Source: Athripsodes cinereus (Eukaryota > Arthropoda > Insecta > Trichoptera > Leptoceridae). From it: a stretch of 64,000 nt of DNA. The notes below the pieces were generated by a model that saw only the letters and a list, made by a program, of their open reading frames with translations, ran no database searches and was not told the origin of the DNA. Shown here in pieces: positions 30,390 to 42,549 of the stretch. Both the position numbers and the translations under genes were made by a program. The stretch covers positions 19,047,447-19,111,446 of the forward strand of contig OX388319.1 of NCBI GenBank assembly GCA_947579605.1. The letters are read 5' to 3'. Numbering within the stretch: the stretch's first letter is position 1; each line of letters opens with the position of its first letter.

Positions 30390-33300
30390 CTCGTAACTGT
30401 TACATAGTTAATCCTTCTAAAATAACTGATTTAGGAAAATAACTGAAAACCTGTTTTTTTTTCAGAGATTCCACTGAACATTCTTTATTTATATTTTATG
30501 TGAATGTTTTGTTTTGTACATTTCTAATCAAATGTCATAAAATGATAAAGGTAAATGATTGTGTCGTGTTTATAATGTAATCTTTTATTACCTACCTATC
30601 AACCAACAAAATGTATATTGTTTTACACCTATGTATGTAGAATGAATATTTTTTCAATATAGCTGTGAATTGAACGATACGTTTGTAAAAAAATTGGTTT
30701 GGTTAGATGTTTTTGCAGACAATAGGATAATTCTTTTTACCATCGCAAAAACTTGACATGTACAAATTTTACATAAGGAATTTCGTTATAACATTTTTAG
30801 ACAACCTTGACTATTATTTTTTTATCAAATTACCTATGAACAAGCGTCTAAGCTTTTTATAGGAACAATGTAACTTTATAATAAAAATAGCTTTGTGTTT
30901 TAAATTTAATTTTCTTTTCAAAGCTGTAGATCTGATTGCTTAAATTCATATTTAGTTACTACTAAATAATTACAACTTAAAAAAGTGTTTAGTTAAATTT
31001 TTCTAAAACTGATCTGATTCTCAAATAGCACTCAAAAAACTTAACTATTGAATAAAAACGTTGGTAATTTGACTTAACTAAATAATTTGTTCGTTTATGT
31101 TGTTATCTCAATTCATTTTTCACTGGATTAACCCCTTGAGTGAGTATATGACATTGCAAAAAGCAAAATGTATACAATTTACCGAGTTAGAATAATAGTA
31201 GTAGAAGTTGTAGTAAACTTGCTTCATTGATAATCTATGTAAGTACGTTCCCGGTAGTATTATTGGTCACCCTAACAAGTATTGTGTTTTCCAAGTCATT
31301 TGTCTAAAAGGGTAGGATTGTATGAGCAAAAAAGTTGGGTGACCATTACAATTCACTACAGTGGTATAATGATTCTCAAACAATTTATTTTTATTATGTT
31401 GTATTATAGAATTTCTACATTTGATATAAGCTATTAGTACTAGATAAGGTTTATGCTCTAATTTTCCATTTATATTACACAGAATATACCAATAACCAAA
31501 GATATTTTCATAATGTATATTGAGTCTTTGTCAAGAGAAAACACAAAGAATATTACGTATGATTCAGTAGGAAAATTCAATATAAGAAGCAAATGTCCAT
31601 AGCTTGGACCGCCTCTCTCTTCAACTCAACATCTTACGGTATACTATCTTATCAATATCACTACATACTTATTTACGATATTGAGTTTTCGGTTACCCTT
31701 AAAGTAAATAACTCTTACACGTTTCATCGAACAAATTGTTACTTGTTACGCTCATTTGTCGATGAATCAATTTTACGACACAACATTACATATATTCCAT
31801 ATTATATTATAACAATCACTTTGGGAGTACCTACCGCTAGTTGAGAGTTATTTATTTCATGAGTGCCTATTACATACTTTACTTTGAATAATTATATTCC
31901 ACAACAAAAAATATGACGTTGATAAGTTGATGTGCTTTTGTTTTAAATTATCTCATTCATTTTTTGCCGTGTCTGAAATTGTTGGGTGTGTTTTAATAAC
32001 TAAGTGTCTATTTTTAAAATGAAATTAATACGGAGCAATAATTTAAGCTTTTAAAAAATATGAGTTAATTTTTGTTACAAATGGATAGTGAATCGTAAAC
32101 GACTGTGAAAATATTATTAAGGAAAATTATTCGGATAATCTACTTTTATGACATTTTGTAATGTTTTTATTGAAAATCTAAAGTAAGTTGTAGAATTCTA
32201 CAAAAGTATACTTAATTAATACAAAAGTATACTTTTCTAATTGAACATTGATATTTGTGACATTTTTAAAGTATTCAATACGCTGTGCGTAGTTACATTT
32301 TTTAGGTTTATTTTTAAACATATAATTATATTCTTCCTACTCAATGTAAAAGTCAACATGCCCCTGTGATTAATACGTAATACGTTTACCTATATTTACT
32401 TTTTCCTTACTGCTAAATCTGGTATTTATCTGATGTTCTATTTTACGTAATGTTTTCGTCCTACGTTCGAGGCATGTGCTACGGTTATATCCTTGTATCC
32501 TTGAACCCTTAGGCTATACCTTCAGAAACCCACATTCAAAATCTTACCGTACATGTTAATAAATTCTTTTTATTTTTTCTGTTTCTGGCAAGGCAACAGT
32601 TATATTATGGATATTTTCTTTTATTTTATTGAACAAACTACGTGGTCAACACATTGATACCAAAGGACGCGTTATCTACGAATGTATAATGCAAGCTCAC
32701 ATTTCTGTTTATGGTCGGAACAGATCGAAGTCTTGACGTGTATTTTACGACCATGATTTGTCTCTTGCGTCCATTTTCTTTTCTCCTAATTTTTCCGGAA
32801 ATTTTCTTATAAACGAATGCGGGACCACTATTATTAGCCTTTTCTTGAATTAACATACTTACTATTAAATTAATAAATTACAAATAAATAAATTATTCAA
32901 TAAGATATAAAGAATAATACGTGGAAGATATTCAAGATTGGAAAATAAGGATGAAAAGTTGGAGTGTGATGAAAAGGTAGAAAATAATACCGTGTAAGTG
33001 GTTTTCTACATACAATTTGCGGAAAAAGAATAATCTGAGATAATGTATACAAAAGTGAAACGCTAAAATGTAAATAAAATATCTGAATTTCTGAATTTTC
33101 TTGATTCATATTATTTCCATTGATGAAAAAATATGTTTTACTAAAAGTATCGAGCATGAAAACTGATATTGACATGTGTACAGGTCTTACACCTCACCGT
33201 ATAGGGTGAATAAAAGGTTGTATGAAAATCCTTGAAATGTCTTGGAAGTTACTAGGTTACCCTTAACACTGCTCGCTATTGTACATAAATAGGTTTGTTG

Positions 33301-33600
33301 TGGATATGAGACGTAGAAAATATGGAAATAGGGTATTGTTGTGTACGCCTTTCAGTACAAGTCATAACGTAATATATTATTTCCTCAAAGAAATACTTGA
33401 TGAAATATGTTTATTGGCGATCGAAGTAAAGATTTTATCAAATAAATTTACTATAGACTATAGATTATTATATATTATACAATAACATAAACACACGTTC
33501 CTCCACAAGTGATATTTTTTTAAATAAAAGTTCTACTATTATTGCTTTGGCTTATATTTTATATCATACGTAACTAGCTTAATATTAAATTTAATTTAAA
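30390..33600. other. 3.2 kb of A/T-rich DNA, nothing coding
   Basis: Only a small inverted repeat at 31266-31353 stands out (annotated). Frames such as 31593-31844 or 32638-32856 show no domain, no motif and A/T-driven residue use. Confidence 0.5.
31266..31353. mobile_element. possible small MITE
   Basis: TTGGTCACCCTAAC on the left and GTTGGGTGACCATT on the right form an inverted repeat of about 12 bp around 60 bp. ATT lies at both outer edges. Too short to be sure; only one copy is seen. Confidence 0.3.
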
Positions 33601-33710
33601 AATAAGAGAAACTTTGTATTTACACTAAAATAACTTTATTTAGTTATAACCTTTTTGATATAACTAAATAAAGTTATTTTAGTGAAAAATAAAAAAAACT
33701 TTTATTTTTA
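33600..33710. repeat. inverted repeat, 26 bp perfect core
   Basis: 33623-33648 and 33659-33684 are perfect inverse copies around 10 bp, and the outer parts (AAAAATAAGAGAAACT against ACTTTTATTTTT) extend it imperfectly to about 50 bp per arm. Palindromic A/T element of unknown class, without the GAAA-type motif of the other foldbacks. Confidence 0.6.
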
Positions 33711-33757
33711 AATTAATAATAAATATGGAATTCCACAGTGTTAATAATAATAATAAT

Positions 33758-33812
33758 CTGGACAATTTATTAAGCGCCGTTTTGTGGTACAAACCACCGC
33801 AAGGGTGCATTA
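33758..33812 (-). mobile_element. CR1/L2-like LINE 3' terminus
   Basis: CTGGACAATTTATTAAGCGC, CGTTTTGTGG and AACCACCGCAAGGG match the 53.2 kb copy and the 3.8 kb terminus. (TAA)n sits at the outer edge. No coding sequence remains. Confidence 0.6.
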
Positions 33813-33814
33813 TC

Positions 33815-34485
33815 AGTTTTTTATTTTTTTATTTATTTATTGTTATGATCAAATTTTAATATATTTTATAATTTTAATTTAACTATTAAAAAAAACTTAA
33901 TGCATTTCTAACTGTCACAAATTTGAAATATGAAACAATTATATGAGTTCTAAATGTAGGTCACAAATTTTATCCACTAGTTCATTTGTTTTAAATTTGT
34001 AATTTTTAATTAGTTTGAAAGTAATTTAACACAAAAAACCATTATCTTTATAAAACTATTGAAACTTAAAACACTGTATTAAAATTTTGTTATTTTGAAT
34101 CATTATTAGATAATATTTTAATTTTTTAAAGTGAGATATCAGAGGTTTCAGGCAGCCACTACGGGCGCCATCCACCGATGAAATCAAATCAAAATCAAAC
34201 AATTTAAGTTGATCTAGGAAATGTTCAATACTATTTAATCTTTTCAAAGTAAATTTCAAGTTGTTTCCGGGTTCGAGATAAGAATTGCGAATCATAATAT
34301 AATAGATGCTATCAGATTTAGTTTATTATTGTCTACAATCGCAGAAGAAAGCCAAACAATACATCTTTAGGTGTACTTACAAATAGTGTACCCGATACGG
34401 AAGTTCATGAAATTTATAAGTATGACTTGATTTTCATTTTTTTATATCAATATCCGCTTCTTATTCACGTTTATTTTTTGCATAA
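33815..34485. other. A/T-rich, nothing recognised
   Basis: A 79-codon minus frame at 34056-34295 looks less random than its surroundings but matches nothing I know. Confidence 0.4.
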
Positions 34486-34503
34486 TGATTAATAATTGTA
34501 CAC

Positions 34504-34573
34504 ACATTAAGGGTTGCACCCTCCCTCACCCATGAATGTTACAGGAATGTCAGTTCCTATGTCATCCAAATAA
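34504..34573 (+). mobile_element. 70 bp insert with 14 bp target duplication
   Basis: TAATAATTGTACAC occurs at 34490-34503 and 34574-34587. The 70 bp between contain GGGTTGCACCCTCCCTCACC and end CATCCAAATAA. This is the footprint of target-primed insertion of a very short 3' fragment, probably of a LINE or SINE; the source family is not identified. Confidence 0.6.
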
Positions 34574-34589
34574 TAATAATTGTACACTG

Positions 34590-35735
34590 CTTTATTCATA
34601 TTTCAAATAGATACATGAACACCAATTAAAAACACAAATATAATTTTGTTCTGTGATAAAATATTCATTAGCGGCTCAACCTAAATATATAATTCTTTTG
34701 CACTTTATTCTATCTCTTAAAATATTACATATTTTGATAAATATTAAATTTAAATTATGAAGAGTTGAAACATCGAATTTTATTTCATTTCTAAGTTCTT
34801 CATCGAATAAAACTTATTCCCCCATCACTTATTTAAATATTTATTGCCACATGAAAAATATTTCCAGATTCTCTGTATTTACAAAGAAAGCGTTTGTTTG
34901 TTACCATGTTTTAAAGGTATTACAACCTATTTCAAAAAGGCTTTCTTTTTTGAATGCCCAGATTTGTTTATTTTTCTATTTTAACTCAAACTACATATGT
35001 ACAAACATGTATACATCGCTCCCTTTTTTCAATTTTCTTGTCAATTTCTTTTCCTTTTTCCAAATCCTAAGCACCTTCTTACACCTTGAATAAAAGTGAT
35101 AAAAATCCACCACATCTGAGTGTCCTGCATACCGTTAGTTCAACCTTTACTTTTATTTTATAAATTCCCTTTCCGTTGTCTTGTTGAATTATTGAGTGAA
35201 TTTAGCTGAAGGTACCTACATTATGTAAAATCTCCGTACCTATTCGTACTTCTGTAAGTCCTTTTGTATGTATTATATTTATAATATCATATTGGTAAAA
35301 TGTGTTATTTTAATGTTCCCTTATAAAAATTTCTCAGTATGACAGTTTTTGTTATTTTATTTTTTCTTAAAAAAGTATTTCTGTATTACTTGTGTTTTAT
35401 CAAATTTACTGCATTTTATGATTCAATATTATTCAGATTTAAAATATAGATTTAAAAATACATATTTAAAAAAAAAAGATATATCTGAGTTTTATAATAA
35501 ATGAAACTTTTCATTCAAACTATTTAAAACTACGGAAGTCAAATTAATTCTGAACATTTCATAACAAACTGCGACGAAACTACAAAAAAAAATCAAAGCG
35601 TTGCGGGTATGTATTTTATCTACTTAATTGTATCAAGTAAAAACGTGAAACTTGCTTATGTTATTTTTTATAATCTGCTTTTTTCAATAATTTGATGATT
35701 ATTTATTTATTAACATATATTTACTTATACTATAT
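34590..35735. other. A/T-rich, nothing recognised
   Basis: The 80-codon frame at 34851-35093 is Phe/Leu-rich as expected from T-rich DNA and is not called. Confidence 0.5.
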
Positions 35736-35738
35736 ATA

Positions 35739-36233
35739 ACTAGCTGACCCGGCAAACGTTGTTTTGCCATCCTATACCTACATTATTTTTTGGAAATTAT
35801 TTTGAGTTCAATAAAAAATAACTAAAGACTATAAAGGTGTGAGGATGTTATAATAATTAAAAGACAAATGAAGCGTTGTAGACAAATTATTAAAGTAATT
35901 TTTATTTAGACTTATAGAAGACGCCTGGCGGGGATAACTGCAGTAATCGACCGGAGTTGAAAATGATGAATTATGTACTTATATCGCTATTAAAAAAATG
36001 GGTTGATGGTGGAAGGGTAAAAACTTAGGGCTGTATGCATAAAAAAATATTTTGCCCTAAATTAAAAAAAAAAAATGGGGTGGACCACCCTTAACTTTAA
36101 GGGGTATGAAATAGATGTTGCCCGATTCTCAGACCTACTCGATAAGCACACAAAATTACATCAAAATCTGTTAAGTCGTTTCTGAGGAGTGTGATAACAA
36201 ACACCGTGACACGAGAATTTTATATATTAGATG
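35739..36233 (+). repeat. E-type dispersed repeat, short copy
   Basis: Begins ACTAGCTGACCCGGCAAACG and ends GAGAATTTTATATATTAGAT. TGGGGTGGACCACCC and TCTGTTAAGTCGTTTCTGAG lie inside. I recognise this kind of sequence from many moth and butterfly loci but do not know its class. The 5' and 3' ends also bound the composite at 16.3-19.1 kb. Confidence 0.65.
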
Positions 36234-36239
36234 TACGGT

Positions 36240-36745
36240 AATTTGGTGTTGACATAAGCAGTTATCGGTACAAATACCCGTTACATTGTAAAAAAGGTAC
36301 CGTGAGTAAATATTCTTTAAGAAAAGGTAGACATTTCAATATGAAACAGAATAATGAAAAGTAAGATTTGTATTATGATAGAGTGAAAATCATATATGGC
36401 CACACAATTTTGGCAACCATGGGTCACCCTGAATATCTTGTGAATAGTGTTATAGATACACTCTGCTTCTATTGAGAGAAAGAAGAGTTCAGACTGTTTC
36501 CTGGCGATAACACTCTAAATGGGTGAAAAGCCATCCAAAAAAAAAGAAAAAAAGTTGACTCATTGACACGACATTGTTTTTTATTCTTTCCAACAGATGC
36601 AAAAAATGTGCTTCTTGTTTTACCTTACTTAAATGCAGTTATAATTACATCTTAAAAAGGAAATATTATAATTGGTGGGTTTTTATTTTATGTGGGTATT
36701 GAGTCTTGAAATAACCCCCTCAATGAAAATGGGCATATATAGCCT
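36240..36745. other. A/T-rich, nothing recognised
   Basis: No signature seen. Confidence 0.4.
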
Positions 36746-36749
36746 GGTC

Positions 36750-37075
36750 ATAGCATATGGATTTGCAATTCATGTGCATGTAATAAACATGCAGGTTGCC
36801 CCTTCCGTGCCGATATAAAGGTTAGGCAATCAGGATGGGTGATATCAATAGGATACAACACAAAAGTGAAGGATTCAGTAGACCAGCTGCATGTTATAAT
36901 CACGCTGGTTGTCCACTTTGTACCATAAATAAATAATGCATGGCATAGCCTCATCACTTACGTAAAATGTATTTGTTCAAATATCAACCTTTTACAGAAT
37001 GCTGAAGAACTTACAGAAAGTTGGAAATCTATTTTTTGCTGGATGTTCCATGGGATATACAGTTAGAAAATAAAC
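36750..37075 (-). mobile_element. SINE S1, full span with internal duplication
   Basis: In reverse it holds the 5' block (TGGAACATCCAGC, CTTTCTGTAAGTTCTTCAGC) at 36990-37060, and the central block twice. AGACCAGCTGCATGTTATAA at 36889 and GTGCATGTAATAAACATGCA at 36774 are both versions of the same TACATGCAGC region. Either two S1 copies are nested or one is partly duplicated. Confidence 0.55.
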
Positions 37076-37079
37076 TATT

Positions 37080-37535
37080 TTTTTCCAAATTCAAGAAATG
37101 GTTGCTGTAATGGAATTGTTGGGAAAATAAAAAGATATTTTAAAATGTTAAATATTTGAATACCTAATAATTAGATATAGCTGAGAATAATAAATATACA
37201 TGTTAGAATAAGTGTAAGTAATTTCATGTATGTAAGCAGTACCTAACACCTCCTTCACACAAGTTTACTTATTAAAAAGGCTCATACACTCTAATACAGA
37301 TTAATCAAGCTAATGTAATGAAATAATATGTACGAAAACCATTGCAATACTTACCTACTCACCATGCCATACTCAATGCAGAACAAAAAATAAATCATTC
37401 TTAAAAAAGGAGCCATATTTTATTTATCTACTGATAATATTATCTCACAAAAAATAGAAAACTAAATTTAGTTTTATATATTGGACCAAAAATACATAAT
37501 ATAAGATTTATTTAATTCTACTACCTAAACACAGT
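37080..37535. other. A/T-rich, nothing recognised
   Basis: No signature seen. Confidence 0.4.
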
Positions 37536-37537
37536 GA

Positions 37538-37762
37538 ATGAGTAAAATAATAAATTTGTTTTTTATTTTTAATTTTTTTCTTCCTATACTATGCTAGGTC
37601 CTCTAGACGTTGCCAAGCACATGGCAAAGGCTTCCCAATCTCCACTTCTTGAGTAAAATAATAAAATTATGTATTATTTTTAATTCTCTTCTTCTTGTAC
37701 CATGCTAGGTCTTCATGACGTTGCCAAGCACTCGGCAAATGCTTTCAAATCTCCACTTTTTG
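37538..37762 (-). repeat. tandem duplication containing a LINE C-terminal piece
   Basis: A unit of roughly 105-110 bp is present twice, each with GAGTAAAATAATAAA, a T-rich run and GACGTTGCCAAGCAC. On the minus strand the units read SGDWEAFAMCLATSRGPSI and SGDLKAFAECLATS with a stop. This is the kind of short C-terminus seen in insect LINE ORFs. The units differ at many positions, so the duplication is old. Confidence 0.55.
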
Positions 37763-38234
37763 GATATTTTACTGTCTTCAATTTATTAACTAACATCCAA
37801 ATATTTGATTTTGTCATTCTTGTTATTGAAATGAATAACCAGTCATATCTGTAAAGAAAAATAATATATTATATAACACATTTTAGATAACTCTCTTACA
37901 CAGATTTTACAAAAATTATGGTTCGTTTAGTGATACCTAGTTCAATCTTGGTACGCTTTATTTAAAATTTATGATTCATGTCTCAGTTTACAGTGTAACA
38001 TTTTCATTAATTATAATATAATTCAAAGTGATAAATAATTAGTTATCCCTATTATTTGGCTATATATTCTTGTTATTATATATATAAAATATAATATATG
38101 TAAGTATTAAATGTCTTATAAATTAAATTCATATAAAACACTGCAATTGGTCTTATTTTTTTGTTACTATGACTTAAGTTCCTTATGCTTTATGTGCTGT
38201 TGTGTTTAAATTAACAAATATATTCTTACCTTTA

Positions 38235-38355
38235 TAATAATTAATGCTCTCTTAGAATCACAAGGCAGAACCAGCTTCCAAGATTCAGGGTGCCTTTGCA
38301 TTAATCATGTAATCTTTTCCTAGCCCTCAAATGTCATTGTCATGGTAATGAATAA
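38235..38355 (-). mobile_element. LINE B, highly diverged 3' end
   Basis: AATGCTCTCTTAGAATCACA, AGGCAGAACCAGCTTCCAAG, CAGGGTGCCTTTGC and CTCAAATGTCATTGTCATGG follow the family B C-terminal region in reverse order at low identity. The oldest B copy in the window. Confidence 0.45.
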
Positions 38356-38771
38356 TCCTTTAACATCAGAATCGTTTTAATCAATGTTTATTGTTATGCA
38401 TTTTCCATTATTTCTGTAAAAAGGTAAAAAAACAAAGTTTTAATATCTTGTTGTAAATTACTCACGATTAAATACGATTAATATGATTTCTTCATAATGT
38501 TGCATCTACTAACTTAATATTATCAATATCAATTAAATAATATCACGGTATTTCTTAAAATAGTAAATTACTTCAGATGTAATTGTATAATGTCAGTTTA
38601 TAAGTTCATAATGAATTAAATGAAATGAGTTGTCAAACAAAACTGACTCCTGTAACAAATGTTATATTTACTTGTGTTTTTAAGGCATAACCTCAAACAT
38701 TTCTTCGTAGAAACTAATGTATCATATTACTTAGTTCATTATATCTATTGGTTTTATATGAATGTGTACAT

Positions 38772-41484
38772 TAGGGTGGAACACTTTTGTATGAAAAAAT
38801 TTTTTTTTTCGAATATCGAATTGGAATACCAGGCAAAAGTTGCCTTATATAATTGTAAATAACACCCAGTAATTTGGAAGTTCTAGCTCAACAGCAAGAA
38901 GTCCCGCCATAGACTTGAAATTTCAATTTTTAAGTTTTTACAGACGCTTTGTTAAGTACACCCTATTAACAAAATATTAACTAAATATAATATGTTATGC
39001 ATTTATATGATAAGATAAAAGTATATTTTAGTTAATAGAATCATTTATTTTAAAAATATACACAGTTTCAGAAAGTTGTGTCGGTATGAATAACGTCATT
39101 TTTCATAACAAAAATCCTTTTTCGTCTCAAACTTTGGCATGAGCTTTCGAGACGCTAAATTAGATTTTACAAAACCCTATCTTCTTGTCTTATCGCATAC
39201 ACGTAGAGCTGCTTCTATCACACATTTTACTGATCTTTCCACAGCTTGTGTGTGGTAAGGCAGTCTCATTAACTCCAAAAACGATTCTCCACCATTTTCA
39301 ATAAGATGTTGTAACTGCTTATCGGAAATATTCATCAGTATTGAGGTTTCGTATTTATTTTGTTGCCAGTTTATCAAGTCTATGTAAGAACTTGCATTTA
39401 AGTCCACTTTTGGCACCTCAAACATGCGCGAAACAGAATTTTTATTCACTTGACGAGCTTTTAAAATGCGTCTGGCAGCTAGTTCTCTAATGTGCTTACG
39501 CGTATCTGTTATCGTACTCAACAACAAGTTTTCTGGATGAGCAAAGTAACTGTTCCGAAATAAAACAGGGTCCACAATTGCTAACAATTCGTTCGACAAA
39601 TAACTAGTGCTGTTAATGAGCTTCCATAAATGTTTTGAACCATCTTTAATGCTATACCAATTTGACCTGCAAATGATTTAGATCCTGCTATAGGGCTATC
39701 CAAATAGCAAAACAAAGCGTCAATGGCAACTCATTGGCGTATAAGAGACAAATTATCCAATGCAATGGTTGAGATAGTCTATTTTCCAAAAAACCAATCA
39801 CGCCTCCCACATTCCCTGTATTTGTGGTGGTTCCATTACATCCAACAGTCATTATACTCTCTGGTGATATATATTCAGTCGTCAAAAAACCGTGGATAGC
39901 TCTTTCAATATTTCTCGCACTGCCCGATGTTGGAAACACATACCCAACATAAACAGAACCTGGTTCTTTAATAATCGAAACATGTTCCTCTTGTACAATC
40001 ACTTTAAATCTCTTCGATCTTTTTAAAACAGTTTTAGCCGTCTGGTTTTTCCTTCCATCAAAATATAAGTCAGGAATTTCTGTTACTCTTTTTTCTGTTA
40101 AAATTTGCTCGCAAACTTTCTGTCTTATTCTTCTGAGTTTCATCCTGCCCACGACGTTAGTCGACTGCGCCTCAGAGTCAGCATCAGAAGCAGAATAAAG
40201 AACATTTATGATACGATAACCGCCGCAGCTCGGTCTGATACTCCGTATCTATCGCATACAATCGTGAAACTATGAAGACTGGCATCCGTGAGCTTTATAG
40301 GCTTTTGATCCACTTTGTTCGCGGTGTCAAGACCATCTGCGGCCGACGAACAAGAAGGAAGGTCAACATTAGAACTAACTTCAGATCTATTTAGCCTATA
40401 TAAAGAAAAGGAAATTTCTTTAATTCTTGTATTTGAATTATGCCAGATTTCTTGTTTAAGAGCACGTAATCTTCTTTTCTGCAATTTTTTACTCTAGATA
40501 AGATCCGTTCTTCCTAAAACCATTTGTCTGTTAGTGCGTTGGTCTTCTAAAAATATTTGTTCCTCTTTTGGCACTTTATTTTCTCTCAAACAAGTACAGT
40601 TTACAAATTCTTTACATTTACATGCAGCTATGTCAAAAAGCTTTGCACTTTGTACTCTGAATTCTTCTACCTTTCTTTCCTTTAGTTTCTTCAAAGACTT
40701 TTTCAAATTTTAAACAAAATCAAACAAATTAAATCAAAACATTTTGAGTGATATTTTTTAAGTAACTGTAAAACTCGTTTGTGTGTAACAATTGAAATAG
40801 AAGATTTTATTCATACCTAATTCTTCAATTTTTGTTTCAACTGTTTCGGCACTTTTCCAAAAATGTAAGTTATTTTGTGGTGCTGTTCTTTATTTTTAAG
40901 TCTTGTCGAACCCATTCAAAGAATTTCATAACATTCTCATACGTAAGTAGTATATTCTCCTTGAACTCTGCACTTTCACCAAATATCGGACATTTTAACT
41001 TTTGCCTTGTAGAAGTCATATTTATACACTTAAAAAATGTAGGTACATCAACTAATACCTACTGGTGAAAATAATTGACGGGCTACCTTCCACCTTGAGA
41101 CAATATTATCGACACTTGTTGAAACGAAACACTGCAAATTCGTAGATCGAAGCGTGCTGCCCCCGGTTTGTCCCGCACTTTGCTCAACTGTCCCAGTACC
41201 AAAGTATATTAAAATGATGAAATATTTGATTGCAACTGCTAGTTAACTATATTTGAATATGTTTTTGAATAAAATAAACTTATTTTAATAAGTTCTGTAT
41301 CGTTTTGTAGGCCGCGCAAATAGCCCCTAAATTGTCTTTTTGTAAATATTCGATGTCTTGTCGGGGGCTCTTACCGTTGTCTGATATTTTTTATATTTTT
41401 AATGCAGGCAATTGATGGCAAAAGGCAACTAAATACAACTATTCCAAATCAAAATTCGAGAAAAAAAAATTTCGTTCCACCCTA
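38772..41484. mobile_element. 2.7 kb DNA transposon with 8 bp target duplication and orphan transposase-like gene
   Basis: TAGGGTGGAAC starts the left end and GTTCCACCCTA closes the right end (11 bp perfect inverted repeat). A further similar inner part has A/T runs, CGAAT and TTGGAATA. GTGTACAT at 38764-38771 and 41485-41492 is a perfect 8 bp target duplication. An 8 bp target and a YARNG-type end (TAGGG) fit hAT; P, Merlin and Novosib elements also make targets of about this size. The interior is one broken minus-strand gene (39177-41019) of a protein family that I know only as uncharacterised. Its full enclosure by inverted repeats and a target duplication argues that this family is a transposase. 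Confidence 0.85.
39177..41019 (-). pseudogene. transposase-like gene of an uncharacterised arthropod family, broken
   Basis: Minus strand. Exon 1 starts at ATG 41019 (MTSTRQKLKCPIFGESAEF, then LTYENVMKFFEWVRQDLK). A stop and a frameshift near 40873 follow, then it ends at TTAG/GTATGA (donor at 40816). An intron of about 120 bp with a T-rich end leads to exon 2 near 40697. Next come KLFDIAACKCKEFVNCTC and KVPKEEQIFLEDQRTNRQM, then after breaks RYGVSDRAAAVIVS. After a further break, LYFDGRKNQTAKT, EEHVSIIKEPGSVYVGYVFP, SIMTVGCNGTTTNTGNVGG and PLHWIICLLYANELPL. Near 39653 the text jumps to LWKLINSTSYLSNELLA, VDPVLFRNSYFAHPENLLL, RRILKARQVNK and CHTQAVERSVK. From memory of relatives a block of perhaps 100-200 residues is missing at the jump. 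FDG and GCDGT are plausible DDE acids; here the second reads GCNGT, so even an intact protein would probably be inactive. Confidence 0.7.
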
Positions 41485-41494
41485 GTGTACATAA

Positions 41495-42345
41495 ACATCA
41501 TTATTACCTTTTATTTAGTCCAAAAATATTTGTTATAGTGTTCACTATCACTTCACTTAATTCACTCTGTACATAATATTGTGTATGAGTGGTACCACTC
41601 ACATTTGTATATAATATAATGTACAATATTTTATTGTCATACTATGAAGTTTATTATTTTATAAAATGTAGTAGTTAAACAAATAATTCTGTACGGAACG
41701 CAGACTTTACAAAATAGACATATTATAGCGTCTTTATTTTGTCAAAATATAAATGGCGTCGTTTCCAATATGTCAAATTATCGAGCGACGTGATTGGCCG
41801 ACGTAGAATATTTATAAAACGATGTTGCCGTTAACAAAAAATAATGTTTTTTCGTTTCTTGAATCTTCATGTAACACGTTCAAATTATTTAAATATTGGT
41901 TAATTCGCGTAAAACATGTTGCAAAAGTATTAAAAAAACACAAATTAAACTATTTTATGTAACATACATTTATAATGATACATTTACTCGAAATAAATTA
42001 TCGATATTTTCTTAATTAATTTTAGTATGGCAATATAATATGGTACACAATTTTGGCGGTAAAGAATATTTTCTTACCCTTTCAAACTGACGTAAAAAAC
42101 GTATTTTTTATCTCATTCACACTTTTTTTTACACACTTTTTTGCTGTTTTTCTCGCTCCTCAAAAAGAAAGTACGGCATTTAGTGGGTTTTTATTTCACA
42201 TAGATACCTCATCTTGTAATGGTCAGGTCAATGGAACGCAAATTCCTTGAAATGGGAGAGTATAGCCCGGTGAAAGTTTAGTATGGAAATTCAAAAATCA
42301 TTTTTATAAGATATAAGGATTATATTTTATACATAAATAAAAAAT
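41495..42345. other. A/T-rich, nothing recognised
   Basis: A 65-codon frame at 42053-42250 has no motif. Confidence 0.5.
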
Positions 42346-42349
42346 TGTT

Positions 42350-42545
42350 TTGTCTTGTCTTGTTACCAATGTCTTGTAAAAAGCAGGTATTTGAAAAAAT
42401 AAATACATCTTAACTTCAGCGATGTGGTTTGCCACCTATCCTAAATTTCTTATTTCTTGTTGGCATGAAGAGACAACCTATATGATTATAAAATATAGCT
42501 GGTCTGCTGGCTACCCTATTTGTGGGATATGCCGTGAGGTAGTAA
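42350..42545 (+). mobile_element. SINE S1 copy
   Basis: TGTCTTGTAAAAAGCAGGTA, TTCAGCGATGTGGTTTGCCA, TTGTTGGCATGAAGAG, CTGGTCTGCTGGCTACCC and GTGGGATATGCCGTGAGG. The 5' third is missing. Confidence 0.75.
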
Positions 42546-42549
42546 CAGT

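Noticed and set aside
34056..34295. 79-codon minus frame that looks less random
   Set aside because: No recognisable motif, no splice sites, no second copy in the window; not enough to call a gene.
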